Positions 1 to 12,690 of a stretch of DNA of 64,000 nucleotides are shown in pieces. How positions within the stretch are numbered: the first letter of the stretch is position 1; every line of letters begins with the position of its first letter. This stretch comes from Gyrodactylus bullatarudis. Taxonomy: Eukaryota; Platyhelminthes; Monogenea; Gyrodactylidea; Gyrodactylidae. A program made the position numbers and the translations under genes. The DNA lies in NCBI GenBank assembly GCA_012064415.1, contig SSNU01000063.1, positions 195,800-259,799 on the forward strand, given 5' to 3'. The notes under the pieces were generated by a model, which was not told where the DNA came from, ran no database searches, and saw only the letters and a program-made list of their open reading frames with translations.

Positions 1-1299
1 ACCACAGAATGTCATTTTAGGATCAATGAATTATAGTAAATTAAAAAATTTTATTCAAATAGACTATTCACTTTTTAAACGGTTTTTAAATCTTGCAATT
101 AAGTGGAAGAAATAATGAAATGATAAAAAAAATTTTATTGAGACATTATAAATTAATTAGTTAGTAAATTCATAGAGAATAGCTATATGGCTTGAATTCT
201 GCTTACACTTTAGAAAAGGTTTTATCATCTTAAGGTATATACTCTTTTCGTATTTTTAAATGGCAAATTCAAGAGTTGTAAAACTAAGAAGAAGCTTGAA
301 TCAGATTTGAAATTCGTAAAAGCCAACAAACCAATTATGCAATCAAATTATAGATTCAAGAACATTGTAAATTGTAGCTTTATAACATGATGACTTCGAT
401 TGTAAAAAATACAACAGGAATATTTGATGATAAAATATGATACCTACTTCAAAGTATATACATGAATTATGATATTCTATAATTCCTTTTTCTTTGTTTC
501 TTTGCTATCATAATGGGTAATGGGCCATTAGTAATGGCTTGAAATTATTTTGTTTTTCACTTTAACCAACTTATAGCTATAATAGTAGTTCCAAGTAGTC
601 AGGCAGCTGTTTTGAGAAATACTATTCAGGATTGGTCTATACTAATGAGCATTCTTTTTTTCAAGGTAAATAAAATCACAGCATAATGTAAATGCCCTAT
701 GGGTCCCTAATAAATGAATAGGTAAGGAAATACAAAACTATAGTAAATTCAGAAAAAAATCGATATTTAATTCGGAATAACCAGGTAATCAATTTTACGT
801 TCCACTAAGGCACATAGATAATTTTCCTCATGAACAATTTCATCCAATTCGCCTCCCTATTAGTTCTCCATGCTATGTTTTCGTTGTTTTTATTTCTGTT
901 GAGAATACATATAAAGAACGAATGACTCATCGAATGTAATGTTCATTCCCTACTTCTGTTTTCAGAGAGTTGAGTAAACGAAATTGATTATATATTCCCA
1001 ATAACGTTAGTTCTCACTTCCACGCTAAGGACAATTTTAAGGAGTGATGCTGAGTTTTTTTTCAATCTATCTCTGTTTTAAAAACAAATTATTCTCATCA
1101 ATAATGTTTTTTATGGCAATAAAATGAGTTACAGATATTCACGCCTGTTTTTTATGTTTCAGAAATACTCCTTTTAAACAAGTTTAGAACTCTGCTATAA
1201 TTTTTCAAAGAATCATTCTTTCAGGATAATTATTAATAAAATACCCACAAATAGGATCATTAAATTCTAGTATTAAATTCTAGTATATTGATCTAAATA
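1..1299. other. AT-rich non-coding stretch
   Basis: No open frame, splice-linked exon, tRNA-like box pair or obvious inverted repeat is visible on either strand. Short homopolymer runs only. Confidence 0.5.
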
Positions 1300-1623
1300 T
1301 TAGTACTCGATTCTAGACTCATGTGGAAGGTTTGAGAACAAGCAAATAATAAGTAATAAACGTTTTATTTCGCCGGGTCTCATCAGACTTAATCCCGGAC
1401 TAGATATATATACAGTACAATGCATAATATTTCTGCCCTTCCATTGGTTCATAGGTTCGCTGCTCAGGGAGGGTGACGGGTTGGAAATCCTGTTTCCATT
1501 CGGCTTTACTTTCGTCTCTTCTCCAGGCTTGGGCCCTCTTTGCACTTTAGGAATCCATCCATTAGTAACTGCCCACTGTGCCTTTTCCGTTTGCGTATAA
1601 TCTAAATATTCTTTAAATTTCAT
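1300..1623 (-). CDS. possible retroelement-derived ORF, 107 aa
   Basis: A minus-strand frame opens with ATG at 1623 and runs 107 codons. The first 60 or so residues look protein-like (start MKFKEYLDYTQTEKAQWAV, then a Lys/Pro-rich stretch), and the segment 1370-1600 is clearly richer in G+C than its surroundings. The 3' part (1309-1370) recurs in altered form at 5671-5736, so at least that end is repeated DNA, and it contains an AATAAA-type signal in the minus direction. I do not recognise the protein. It could be a fragment of a retrotransposon ORF plus terminal repeat, or chance. There is no neighbouring exon that I can connect to it. Confidence 0.25.
   Translation of the reverse strand: MKFKEYLDYTQTEKAQWAVTNGWIPKVQRGPKPGEETKVKPNGNRISNPSPSLSSEPMNQWKGRNIMHCTVYISSPGLSLMRPGEIKRLLLIICLFSNLPHESRIEY
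1309..1370. repeat. dispersed repeat, copy 1 (with 5671-5736)
   Basis: Both copies run from a TCTAGACTCATRTGGAAGGT-like start to a shared ATAAACGTTTTATTT end, with small insertions between them. The end is a near-palindrome containing AATAAA on both strands. Its parent element is unknown. Confidence 0.5.
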
Positions 1624-2421
1624 CTCATTGGTTGGAATTTGATGAATTTTTTAGAAAAACTTAAAAATTGTATTTCTCTTAATTCGGTTTCAATAAGAAG
1701 GGATTAAAACTGTCTAGTTTATCAAAGACTTGTTTAAGATTAATTAAAAGTAGAGAAATGAAAAAAGAATAAGCCTTGAAATTTTGAAAATTAGCTTAGG
1801 GTAAAAATAACCCGAGTTTACATTCTAGGGTTGCAGTCTAAAATCTCATTAACATTTATTGTATTCTGATTCAACCAAGAAATTTCGAATACTAATAAAT
1901 CATGACTTGAAGTTGAGTTGTAATATTTTTTCTTCATTTGTGAATAATATTAAAATTACGGAGTACTTAGAAAAAATATTCAAATATTATAAAAACATGG
2001 TTAGAGCTAATGTTAATGAATCTTCACAAAGTGATTTCGCTTTCAGACAACTTTTATATTTTTATGGAATAAGATTTCAGTTATAATGAGATCATAAAAT
2101 TCTTTTATGACTAGAGAACTACTGTATTTGTTTTAGTAAACACAGTTTTTAAATAGAAATAAAATGAGAATTATATTTTTCCACTTTTTATTGGTCAGTA
2201 ATCATTGCTTAGCTCTGATTGGTAGTTAGAAACGAAATATAATTTTATCAACATTATTATTATTCACGTCTGTGTCTAGAGATATTCTTTAATAGTGTGT
2301 CTCTTTAGTGTTATAATCACCAAACAGCTATTCATAGAAATCCTACTCATTTTACATTTAAAAATCTATTAGGATTGTATTATCTTTTGTTATTCAAAGA
2401 ATAAAAAGATAACTAGTAAAA
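1624..2421. other. non-coding, upstream of claudin-like gene
   Basis: A 75-codon open frame at 1859-2086 begins with TTG, is very AT-rich and has no recognisable content. Nothing else is supportable. Confidence 0.4.
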
Positions 2422-2844
2422 ATGGAATTAAAGCGAATCGTTCTAGTCTTGGTGACAGTTTCATTCATCCTCTTCGTCCTCAGTCTTGCCTTGCCTTATT
2501 GGGGCTGTGGAAATTTATTCGAAGATTGCATCAAATTCAAGGATTCCCATAAATGGAAGTATACGACGACAGCAACTCTACTTCTTATTTCGTGCATTTG
2601 TGTCGGAATTGTCTTGCTTATTGATATTATAACAGATTGTACGAGTATTAGTACAGGAAATGTTTGTTTAATCATACGTTTCATTGCAGTTTACATGGCA
2701 GGAATAACCGGTGTTATTGGAATTATTGTCTTTTCCACGACAACAACAAATAATTTATCATTTACTCTTGCTACAGCTGCTGTTGTTTGTATTGTTCAGT
2801 TATGTATTATTGCAGTTATGACCTCGAAATGTATCGTGGTCTGA
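2422..2844 (+). CDS. claudin/PMP22-like four-helix membrane protein, 140 aa
   Basis: This single-exon protein has four hydrophobic segments, at roughly residues 6-27, 47-69, 80-103 and 112-134. The first extracellular loop begins with W27-G-C29 and has C36 seven residues later. This resembles the W...C...C loop of the claudin/PMP22/clc-like superfamily, which builds cell junctions or modulates membrane contacts in animals. The protein is shorter than typical claudins (about 200 aa) and PMP22 (160 aa), mostly through a short first loop and short tail, so family membership rests on topology and the loop cysteines. The start ATG sits in an AAAATGG context and the upstream sequence is closed. Codon use is visibly less AT-biased than the surroundings. 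A partner cannot be named. Confidence 0.75.
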   Translation: MELKRIVLVLVTVSFILFVLSLALPYWGCGNLFEDCIKFKDSHKWKYTTTATLLLISCICVGIVLLIDIITDCTSISTGNVCLIIRFIAVYMAGITGVIGIIVFSTTTTNNLSFTLATAAVVCIVQLCIIAVMTSKCIVV

Positions 2845-5670
2845 GAAAGTAAACAAACCTGGTTTCCTATTTGAGAAAGAAGAGATTATAATTATTTCAA
2901 TTGATATCAACAGATTTCTATTTTTATTTGCTTCATTATCAGTTCAACTTATACTCACCATTTTGCGCCTCGATTATCGTAAAAAGATTTTCTTCGTGTG
3001 ATTCGAAATCATCAATGTAAATATAACAAAAAAAGAACTCATGATCCTAATACAAGGAACCAGAGAATCAAAGAAATCAAATAGAATAAAGGAAACACCA
3101 AAGAAAACATTCATAATTATGAAATATCAATGGTTAGGATATAAACATTTAATTTTAATAACACCAAACAAATTAGGTATATTTTCTAAATTGTAAAACA
3201 GGACACATTCTCCGGTCCTAGGTGAATACCGCCCCTCCCTCTTCCCAATTTCTGTCATGTATAAAAATGATGGATGAAGAAAGAAACACCAGATCCAACT
3301 TTTATTTTCCAGTGAAGAAAATATGAAAATCGCACATCTATTTTGAACAAGAGAGAGTTTTGTTTAATTTTACTTTATTTCAAGAATGATATATAAAAAA
3401 TATATATAGAAATTATGTGTTGAATAAAAAAATAACGAAAATGATTTTTCTCTATTCAATCTCTAACCGATTTCAATCATATGATCATCTCTGAACGAGG
3501 AATTAGAATATTTTCATGGTTAAAAAAGGATTTCTTCACACTAACAGAAAAATCGTTCCGAAAGATTACCCCGCAACTAGGGAAACCACTTTAGGCCAAG
3601 CCAGGTGACCAAACTAGCCAGGCATTGTTTGTGACTCTGGTTGAAGTCTGCATTATAAACTTTGATCGCTCAATCTCTGGTAATAACGAGGTTTTAGTAA
3701 TTATCAAATAATTTATTAAACTTGAAAAATCTTAACAGAAAAATAAATGTAAACTGCATTTGATTTATTTTTCTTCCTATGAAGAAAATCAATTGATGAA
3801 TTCTGTAATGTAAATAGATATCCAAAGTTTAATGCTACCAAATCTTAAATAGCAATGGATCAAAAAGGATCCAGTTAATCAGATAGATTAATGAACATTT
3901 TTCGATTAAATTTTGTTTCTTCTGATCTTGTTTTTATCTTTTTCTAATGACGAACTGATCAATACCGACTAATTATTCATTAATTGAAAACAATTTTATC
4001 GATTTTTCTCATAATTTTTTCTTTAATTCTAAAAGGCTTATCTAAATAATACATGAGAATAATTATAATTTGTTCTCCCTAAATGGAGTACTTAACGTTT
4101 TCATTAAAAATACAATCATAATCAATAATGTTCTGAAGAATTCATTGATTATTATAAACATTTTTTCTTGATTGCAACATTCCTGCATGGGTTTTCTTTC
4201 TAGTGTTTTTTCTCTAATGCAAAGAACAAGTTAAATCATTATTTAGCACGTGTCGTTTGTATATTTCTGTAGAAATTCAAGGGATTGTTTATCAATCTTG
4301 AATCGACATTACAATCTACTGAACGAAACATGATCAAAATCATTGAAAATATCTTAATAATGTCCCAAATTCTAAGAATTTTGGAAAATTTTAAATTTAA
4401 TAAACTTCTCTTTGTTTATCATGAAAGAAATATTGGGAATATTTTCATCTATCAAAATTTTTCTTGTATAAAAAGAGAAAATATTTTTCTGTTCACGTGT
4501 TGTTATTTTTTTTTAATTCAGCGGGAGAATTATTGATATTTTCAGTTTTCTCAGTATGTAGAAAATTACCCATTGAAAATCCTTTTTATTCATTAAACTC
4601 CTGAATGAAATTTGTTCGAATGAAAAAATCCTGGACTGTCTTTCTTATTTGTTCGGGGGCTCGATTGAATAAATTTGATCTTTATCATAAGCTCTCTTGC
4701 AATCACTGAGTGAAAACAATGTATTTTTTACCATTGGAACGAGATACCTTATCTTCTTACCTTGGAAGAATTGATTGATTTACCCAATTATCAAAGGTAG
4801 CCTGTAAAATTCAATTTGTGTATTTTGATGATTCATAAGAACTAAACGAATTACTATGTTTATCTATTATTGCCTCTATCTACCGCTCTCAGAATGAATA
4901 GCTAATATTTGATGTAATAAATTAAAAAAATATTCTGCCATTTATCATATACAAGATTGTATTGTTTTTAGAAGTTGTTCATTCTTCCGTTATAATCAGC
5001 GTTAACATTGAATTTGCCTGTCCTAGAAAGATTTTCAAAATATCATCAACTAAACTTTCTTTTGTAATAAATTGTAAAAAATACTTGAACAAATACAGTT
5101 TTCAGTTAATTTAACTTTGAGAAATGTTATTGGATCTAAATTATCCTTTGTTCAAGGCCAGGCGATGAATTTAAAGACTATAGGTTTGTAGAGAGAAAAA
5201 AAAATTGGAATAGGATTCAGTATTAAACGATCTAAAATTGTAGTCTTCCCACCTCTTCTTCAATGGTACGAAAAATTCATCAAATTTAATGATCTCATAC
5301 CTATCAGTTTTTTCCAATCATGAGTTTTATTTTTAGATCGGAATCTACCTCAAGTATATCCGAAAGGCCGGAATGTTAGCCATGGATTTTATTAATTGAA
5401 TAGAAATCAGTGATTATTGATAAGCAAGAGTTTTCCTTCAACGAAGTATCTTTGAATTATGCCAGAAAGAGGTATATCGATTGCCAATTTTGACCAACTA
5501 TTTGGCATTTAAGATAATTTCCCATTTCTTGCAATCTTTCGTCTGAAATCTCTTTTTTATTTGTAAAAAGAATCTGATTAACGACCACTGTGCTATGCGA
5601 TTGTTGAATTAAATTATAATCCAATATCAGACAACCTATTTTTAGCTCATTGAATTATTCATGTTTGTTA
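2845..5670. other. AT-rich intergenic sequence, nothing recognised
   Basis: No protein-like frame is seen. The 83-codon frame at 4285-4536 lacks an ATG start and is low-complexity Phe/Ile/Asn, so I treat it as chance. Confidence 0.45.
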
Positions 5671-5736
5671 GATTCTAAACTCATATGGAAGGTTAGAGAA
5701 CAACAAGCGTATATTCGAGTGATAAACGTTTTATTT
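5671..5736. repeat. dispersed repeat, copy 2 (with 1309-1370)
   Basis: Matches 1309-1370 with several small differences, keeping the GATTCTARACTCAT start and the ATAAACGTTTTATTT end. Confidence 0.5.
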
Positions 5737-7333
5737 TAAACGTTTATATGTTGGAACTGCCACCCATTGCTCTATACAAATTGAGACAGATAAAGAAACT
5801 GAAATTAATGAGACGTTAGCTTAAGTTGATAATCTCCTCTCTCTAATCCAGTGTACAGCCCCAGCAACTATTACAGAATTGGCAAAATGTGACAAAAATG
5901 ACAGCAGTTGATAACACAAGGGGTCATGAAAAATTCAAAAAAAGTTAATGTGCGAACTAATTCTGATGTAAATTTTTAAGCTGATTCCAAATCTGTTCTC
6001 AGATCTGAGGAATTCGCTATAATTTCTGAGATAATTGGAAAAAACGAAAATTCCGAATTTCCCAAATTTTAAAAATTAATTTTCGCAAAAACGTTATCCT
6101 ATTAATTTCCCGCGATTGGATAAAAATTTAAAATTTGCATCGATCGATATCTCATTTGTAGGGGTGGAATTAGTTCTTTTTTTTTAATGACACTCAAAAA
6201 ACTGCTCGAATTTTTGAGTGTTTTTAGTGAAATTTTGTCATGTTTTTTAGGACAGACAGACGTTTCGATAAGATTATTCAAAATTTTATGAGCTTTCCAA
6301 ATCTGAGATTGGTTTTTGGTTATCTCATCGCAAATATGAAAATTAGTATCTCATAAACTCAAAAATAAGTAGAAAAAAGTACTTTCAAGAAAATGTAAGG
6401 GATTTTGAGTCTAAAAAAAGTCCCTCACCGTATATTGTTGCAGAATTTTTAGTTAATCTTGTGTCAACAAAATTTCTGATTTTAGTTCAAATTTTTTTCC
6501 ATGATAGAAAATGACCCTTCGACTGATTTTTTTTTACAAAATACATACATGTATATCCTTTTAGTTGAAATTTAAAATTCATGAAGAAATATTATCCAAC
6601 AAAAAGCTACGATCTAGATGCTATTTTCTTAGATGATGAAAGCTCGATATCAGGAATATACCTATCAATTCATCGAAAATTGTGATTGGTAACTAGTTGA
6701 GCAATACTATATTCTGAGATTAAATTTGGAAAATAGTACGATAAAGTACCCGGGCAACAATTTAGCACAGAAATAGTACTAGCTATCTTTTAAATAGGAT
6801 TAGATAAGCAGTTTTTTTCTTCAGATTATTAATACTCTGCCAGTCCTTTGTCAAGAGTAAAATTAGACCAAATAGTACTTTTTTGAGGCTCTAGTATTTA
6901 CATAAATCATGAGTAAAAATTGAATGAACATGGCATGGGTATTGAAATGAGCCAATCAGAGAAGAGCTAGAATAGACCACGTTGGTATTGACATGTGTCA
7001 ATAGTACCTTATATCTGTGGAAAGACGATCTTTGGTCAGTCATAACTCGTGTAAATAAAGGACTCATACGAGACCAGGCCACTCATTTTGAAGGTATTTT
7101 TATAACCAAGAAGATAAGCTGGTTCATTTGGATTTTCGGATATTCTCGAGAGGTCTTGTGAGTTTTATAATTCCTTGAATTGATACGTCTCAAAATTTGA
7201 ACTGTCTTTTTTATATTTTCTTATTAATTTCATCCTTTTGTTTTTAATCAACCGTTGAGTTAGTTCGTTTTGTAAATTTAAATTATGATTTTTTTTGATT
7301 ATGAGGCAAGCTTTACCTAAGTTTAGTTAAATT
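5737..7333. other. AT-rich sequence with one small hairpin
   Basis: No gene is recognised. A short perfect inverted repeat (ACACTCAAAAA / TTTTTGAGTGT) lies near 6189-6223. The remainder is non-coding. Confidence 0.4.
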
Positions 7334-7532
7334 ACAGTAAAAATATTTCTATTGAAACATCTTATTTTTATTGAAACAAAAACCCCCCAATTAAGTATTA
7401 TTTATCTCGACCTATCTAAATGTATAGAAATCACTTGCTGCATTCTGATTGGTCGAGATAATACTTAATTGTGGGGTAAATATTCGTGTTTCAATAAAAA
7501 TAAGATTTTTCAATAGAAATATTTTTACTGTA
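7334..7532. repeat. foldback element with arms of about 80 bp
   Basis: The left arm (7334-7412) and right arm (7451-7532) are inverted copies with a few mismatches around a 38-bp centre. The arms include CCCAATTAAGTATTAT next to the centre and ACAGTAAAAATATTTCTATT at the outer ends. This looks like a small non-autonomous foldback/MITE element. No coding capacity. Confidence 0.8.
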
Positions 7533-8100
7533 GTTTATCTTACTAGAAATATTTTGTTCTAGCTTGAAATTCTCTTTCATTTGTAGAAAAAATTACATTT
7601 CTATCATTTATGATAAAAAAGTTATGGGTGTTTAAATTTTGACTAAAAATGAGCTCAATTTATTGAATAATGTTTCCAAAGTCACTGAAAAGACTTTAGA
7701 TAGAATTCTCTATTGATTTTTAATTTAACAAGGTGTAATTATGAAACAATTTGACCTTAAATAGACAATTTGTGACTGAAATGTAATGCATAATTAGTAA
7801 GAAACTTGTAAATTAGGGGAGAGGGTGACGCATTAATTTTTCATCAAAATTTCGAAGTTTATTTTCAATAGTTTTCATACTTAATGAACAAATTTGATAG
7901 GGTTTAGTGGTACTGATCGAATCAGGAGAAAATTCTCTACAAGTTGAGACCAAAAAACTAGAAAAGTGACAAAATTTGCCCAAAATATTAAAATTTAAAT
8001 ATATTTGTCCTACTTCTTAGTAGATTTCAAATACGAACTCTTATTTTTAGCTTGAAAATCGGGGTGTGCACATTCTCACACACCAAAACTGGTGCACAAC
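7533..8100. other. non-coding sequence
   Basis: No frame, repeat arm or RNA motif is recognised here. Confidence 0.4.
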
Positions 8101-8200
8101 TGTAATCTAAGTATTTATATATGGTAGGCTTATACGCGCGTTTCGTCCTCTTTTGGACTCGTCAGTATGCCACAACCTGGGATTTGTATACTTAGATTAT
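8101..8200 (-). mobile_element. truncated SINE-like copy carrying a hammerhead motif
   Basis: The segment upstream of the ribozyme (AAATCCCAGGTTGTGGCA on the minus strand) is a decayed relative of the tRNA B-box region of the fuller copy at 21160-21280. The tRNA head itself is missing. The unit lies between inverted copies of AATCTAAGTAT, which may be the insertion context. Confidence 0.55.
8127..8171 (-). ncRNA. hammerhead ribozyme motif, complete core
   Basis: Read on the minus strand, stem I (GGCATA with TAAGCC, one A-A mismatch) is followed by the conserved CTGACGA. Next comes a 4-bp stem II (GTCC/GGAC, six-base loop), then GAAA and a very short stem III (ACG/CGT, two-base loop), ending at a GTA cleavage triplet. 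All invariant core positions of the self-cleaving hammerhead are present. The minimal stem III is like that of hammerheads known from Penelope-like and SINE retroelements, which tend to act as dimers. Activity is inferred from the fold, not shown. Confidence 0.8.
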
Positions 8201-9045
8201 TTCTAAATGCTTTGTGAGTTTCTGTTCACCATTCCTCATCAAAATTTTTCTCGTTAGGGTTGAAAATTACAAGCTCAGATTTGTGTTATAAAAATATACG
8301 AAAAATAAATCAATCATCCTTAAATATTGACTGCTTGTTTCGAAAATCATAAATCAAGAGATAAAACTCCTTTTGAACAATTTTACACACTAAAAGGTGA
8401 ATATTTCGAATCTAGTTCAGAAAGTTAAAAAAATATCCACTATAATTTATTTTTCTCACTCAAAGTAGTTGCAGAGTCTGTTAAAAGAATGTAAATTGCA
8501 TAGGCCTTGGTTTGTTAACACCTTGTGTACTTTATCAGTGACAAAATTTGGAAGATGTAATTCAATCTCTTGGTACAGCAAAGTGAAATTTTAATCTAAT
8601 TCCAGGAGAGTGTCTAGCAGGAAAATTCTTTTCTTCTCCAAGAGTTATTCCAAGTTAAGAAAATTAATTGGGCTTTTCGTTGTGAAACTTGGCCTGTACT
8701 CTAAAATTAATGTAGATTAGGCTAGTATGATAAATTTTACGGTCTTGTTCCTTATTTTTATCCCGATAAAGCTCAAAGAAATATTCTGAAGAAAAGCTTT
8801 TTTCCTGTGATAAAAGCTGTCTGAGAAATTACGTGTTGTAAAATTATACAGGAGTAAAGATCAATTTATTCAGGCAATTCCAGACTGAGATGGTTAGATT
8901 TAAATTCTCTTTGAAGCCCCATTATTCCTAATCTGAATAAGTTATTTCTTATTCAATCAGAGTTTATGCAAAGAGTTCTCGCTATTCCGAAAATGACAAT
9001 CAATCGTTCATTAAAATTATCTATATACTGAAGATTATGGATCGA
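8201..9045. other. non-coding sequence
   Basis: No gene, repeat or structured RNA is recognised in this stretch. Confidence 0.4.
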
Positions 9046-9208
9046 GAACATTTGCCCCCTCTTGTTTTGCAGAAATTCTTCTGAATGACAAAGAGACTAA
9101 GGGCTTTTTAACATTGATGAAACGAAAACGAATCCCTTGTGGTTAGTTTTCATGACATCGATAATAAAAAGACCAACACGATTCAAAGTAAACTTAGAGA
9201 GAAGCAAG
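9046..9208. repeat. dispersed repeat, copy 1 (with 20456-20617)
   Basis: About 160 bp shared at roughly 90% with 20456-20617. Shared landmarks are CTGAATGACAAAGAGACTAA and AAAGACCAACACGATT. The second copy lies inside a foldback element, so this may be a solo fragment of the same element type. Confidence 0.7.
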
Positions 9209-9983
9209 AGGGGGTAACTTTTCTCTAATTTAACCGAGAATTGTAATTAGAAAATATTGTATATCTTAACTAATAATTCGAAAATAATTCTTGCGCTATA
9301 ATTGAAACAGTTAAATTTACAATTCAAATTTAAGTTGATTCAAAAAATTTAATTCATGCCTTGAACGAACAAGTTTTCAGGCATGAAAACGACTATTATT
9401 AGAAGATTTCAGTCGGAAGACAGAATTCAAAGATGTTTTGCCAAAATCTCATCTAAGTAAGTTTTTTAATTGCACAAATGATGATTGATTCAGAATGTTG
9501 ATTATCTGATAATTTTTGAATTTGATCAGCAGTTAAACAATATATTGGTGAATTTTGTCTAACACAAACTTGAAATATCAAAATTTGCTTGAAAGATGAA
9601 AACGCATTTTGTTGATATTTTCCTAATTTTCATCTATGCAGATAGTTCTGTAGATTGATCATGAAACGTTGCACATAATTAATGTCATTCTGTGAACTTT
9701 AGAATAATTGAATTTACTCTATGTTGTATTTGTATACCAAATCATGGTTAATTATCTATTATAAGGGATCATATCTATCAATAAATGAATCGATATATTT
9801 CCTGGTATAATTTTCTTAAGATCTACTATTACGATAGCATCAAGGAACATTGTTTTTTAATTGACCACGTTTTTTTATTTTTGTGGTAGAAAAATTGTTG
9901 ATGTGTGGTCAAAAATCGATGGGACTACGATATGAATTCCTCCCAGTAGTGCCTAAGGGATAAAAAACCTGATCATTTTCATA
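9209..9983. other. non-coding sequence
   Basis: Nothing recognised on either strand. Confidence 0.4.
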
Positions 9984-10310
9984 AAGTTGGTTGATATGAA
10001 GTTGGGAATCTATGATTTTTACAGAAATCTCGATATATTCATCAAGAATTCGAATTTTTTAAAGATTTTCTGGAATCCTACTCATGCTGCACACTTTTAC
10101 CATTTTAGGAGATTTAGAAATAAGATATATATTAGGGCCATATGTACATTTCATAAAGCATCATCAGTGGCAATACTTTAAAAATGATAAGAATTTACCA
10201 TTTGAAGAAAAAAAATCTGAAAAAAAATTATTTTTATGAAAAATATGGTCATTTTTCAAATTCCCATTCGCCAGAATTCCATTTTTTCGAACTTTGAGCT
10301 TTCACTAAAA
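9984..10310. repeat. foldback family, left arm only
   Basis: Begins AGTTGGTTGATATGAAGTTG and follows the arm of the complete element at 28088-28803, including the TTTCTGGAATCCTACTCATG-like and CAAATTCCCATT-like blocks. It breaks off without a matching right arm. Confidence 0.7.
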
Positions 10311-10914
10311 AGATTTTGTTCCAGAAATATTTCAAAAATGCAGGCATTTTTAGATTTCTCCCCTCAATAAAACACCTCAAATTCTATTTTACATACAAAT
10401 CTCAAGTCAATCACAAAACTTTGTATGTTTTTATTCTCATCTTGAGAAGGAAATTACTTGCTATACATAATTATTTATGCCTGACAGAAGGAGTAAAAAC
10501 GCCCTAGGTTAAAAAAAACAAGAAATTCCTAAGTATCTCACTAAGAATGACTCACTGAATGATAAAAACATCTGAAGAATTCTTATATTTATAGATTCCT
10601 TCATCGTTTTATCCATTTTAGAAAGAAGATAATTCTCGTTTGAAATGATACATTCCCTAAAGGCAGAATTACATGCCTTCACGTAGGATTTCCAATGAAG
10701 CGTTACTAGGGATAAATTCTAAACCATACAACTTTTCCTTAATGTCTAAAGTTTTGGTGAATACACCATCATCAAAAAGGTATAGAATTACTTACGAAGA
10801 AAACAATTAGAGTGAATCTTCATGATAAAATTTCTTTTGTCGTTGGTTTTTAGTGATAACTTGATAAGTCCAAAAAAATTCAATCTGGCCAAAAATATGC
10901 TATTTTTTGAATTT
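10311..10914. other. non-coding sequence
   Basis: Only short AT-rich open frames without recognisable content are present. Confidence 0.4.
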
Positions 10915-11010
10915 TACCCTCGCCCTGGAAATGACAAAAACTTCATAGGAAAATCAATACAAATGGGATTCACAGAAACCCCATTTTCAGGGCGAGTGTT
11001 AAGAAAAGGA
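10915..11010 (+). repeat. piggyBac-like terminal repeat copy
   Basis: Shares ACCCTCGCCCTGGAAATGAC and AGGAAAATCAATACAAATGG with 21840-21900 (inverted) and in part with 37875-37925. The 21.9-kb copy keeps a TTAACCC terminus, as in piggyBac-group elements. The 80-codon frame overlapping this copy is probably a by-product of the repeat. Confidence 0.5.
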
Positions 11011-12170
11011 GACAAATTTCCACTTTTTCAAAATTTTCATTCGTTTCACAAAGATTTAAAGTAATTCGATACTGAGATTTCAGATCATCATTGGACGAGA
11101 AATTCGAATTTTTCTCATAGAACGTTGATCAAGTGGCGCATTTTCAAAGTGACTCTCAGCATTTAAGGGGGCTGAGATTTGAACTCTGCATGTAAAAAAA
11201 GTTGGTGTGTACAAATATCACACTGAGAATTTGATCCTTTTAAATTATAGATTAAATTTTATCTATTGTTCTCGAACATAATTCTGCGAGTAAAAAAGTG
11301 CATGGGTCTATTCTTCAAAGTAAAATAATATTTTGAGTATCAATGAAGATAAAAAACACATCTATGCCTGCCATACATGTTTCCATTGTTTCTTTATTAT
11401 CTTGTGAATTAGATACACACAATGAGTCTAAGGCAAGATGTGTGAATTCTCTGCATCCGATTAGAGATAATAAAAGACTTATCCCTAGTCACCAGAACCT
11501 TACTTACAAACAATGATGAATTTAAAAACTCTTGTAAAATTTTATAAATATCTTCCAGAATTCATCTTTCTGATTGATGGATCAGCATTGATTTGTAGCA
11601 AAACTACAGCAAAAAGAGCCAAGTTTTCTTGTAAAGATAGACATCCTTTTCTTGCGATTTCAATTAATAAAAGACAGACTTGTATCACTCACTACAAAAT
11701 CAGGTTGAAGATTTATTGATCAGTCATCTTTGATCTTTTCTATTTGAGAATCAATAAAAACCTTGTAAAGTGAATCTTTTGAGTCTACAACCCCTCGGTG
11801 GCAATGTGACTAAAATCAAAAAAATTATCGATTTTTTATTTAAGAGGATGAATATCGAAATGACAGTATGAATCATGATTGAAAATATTTGTCCTCATAA
11901 AAAAGGATTTTCTCTAATTTCTGAAAGAATCAAATATTCATTGAGATATTTCAAATATTCTCTTTTAAACAAAAGTACAACGTTCCATTTGAATTGAAAA
12001 TTCAACTTTGCATTTGATAGTTTTTAAAGTTGCTTCACATAAAGAAGATAAGATTTTAATGTTTTTAACAAAAACTTAATATACTTCTGAAATTCAGAGA
12101 AATTCGTCATTTTTATTATGTCTAGAAGAGGCATTACCTACAAAACTTTTAATAAAATGAAAAATACTCA
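11011..12170. other. non-coding sequence
   Basis: The 68-codon frame at 11513-11719 has no recognisable content. No repeat arm is clear. Confidence 0.4.
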
Positions 12171-12690
12171 AGGCTAATTGATATGAAGTTGGGAATCTAC
12201 CATTTTTACAGAAATCTCGATATTTTCATCATGGATTCGAATTTTTTTAAACTTTTTCGAATCCTACTCAAGTTGCTCACTTTGACCAGTTGAAAAAAAT
12301 TCTGAAAAAATTTTTAAATGAAAAATATGGTCATTTTTCAAATTGCAATTTTTCGCCAAAATCCCATTTTTCGAACTTTGAGCTAAAATTTTTTATTGAT
12401 TTGAAAGTTGGAGGTTGATCAAAAGAAGTTTTTCAGGATCAGACAAAAAATCAATTCAACTGAATCTTATCTGATGAATAACCTCATTATCGTTTGGGAG
12501 CTGAATTTCGATTTTTTGATCATTTTCACTACTTGAAAATCAATGAAATTTCGATAATTCAAAATCACTCGAAAATGGATTAACTGTCGATAATTTGATG
12601 GGGCTAGTCAGCTTTCTTGTCTAATCTTTTGATCAACCTCCAACTTTCAAATTAATGAAAATTTTCGGTTCAAAGTTTGAAAAAATGGTT
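12171..12690. repeat. foldback family copy, imperfect
   Basis: Starts GCTAATTGATATGAAGTTGG. Its inner arms around 12390-12440 and 12620-12670 are inverted copies (TTGAAAGTTGGAGGTTGATC and complement). The right terminus is lost. Confidence 0.7.

Noticed and set aside
1380..1420. CTGATGAGACCCGGCGAAAT on the minus strand as another hammerhead
   Set aside because: CTGATGA and GAAA are present, but the eight bases between them cannot form a stem II with a loop, and no NUH site with stem III pairing is seen.
10822..11064. 80-codon frame as a gene
   Set aside because: It overlaps a TTAACCC-type repeat also seen at 21840-21905 and 37875-37925, with no conserved frame between copies.
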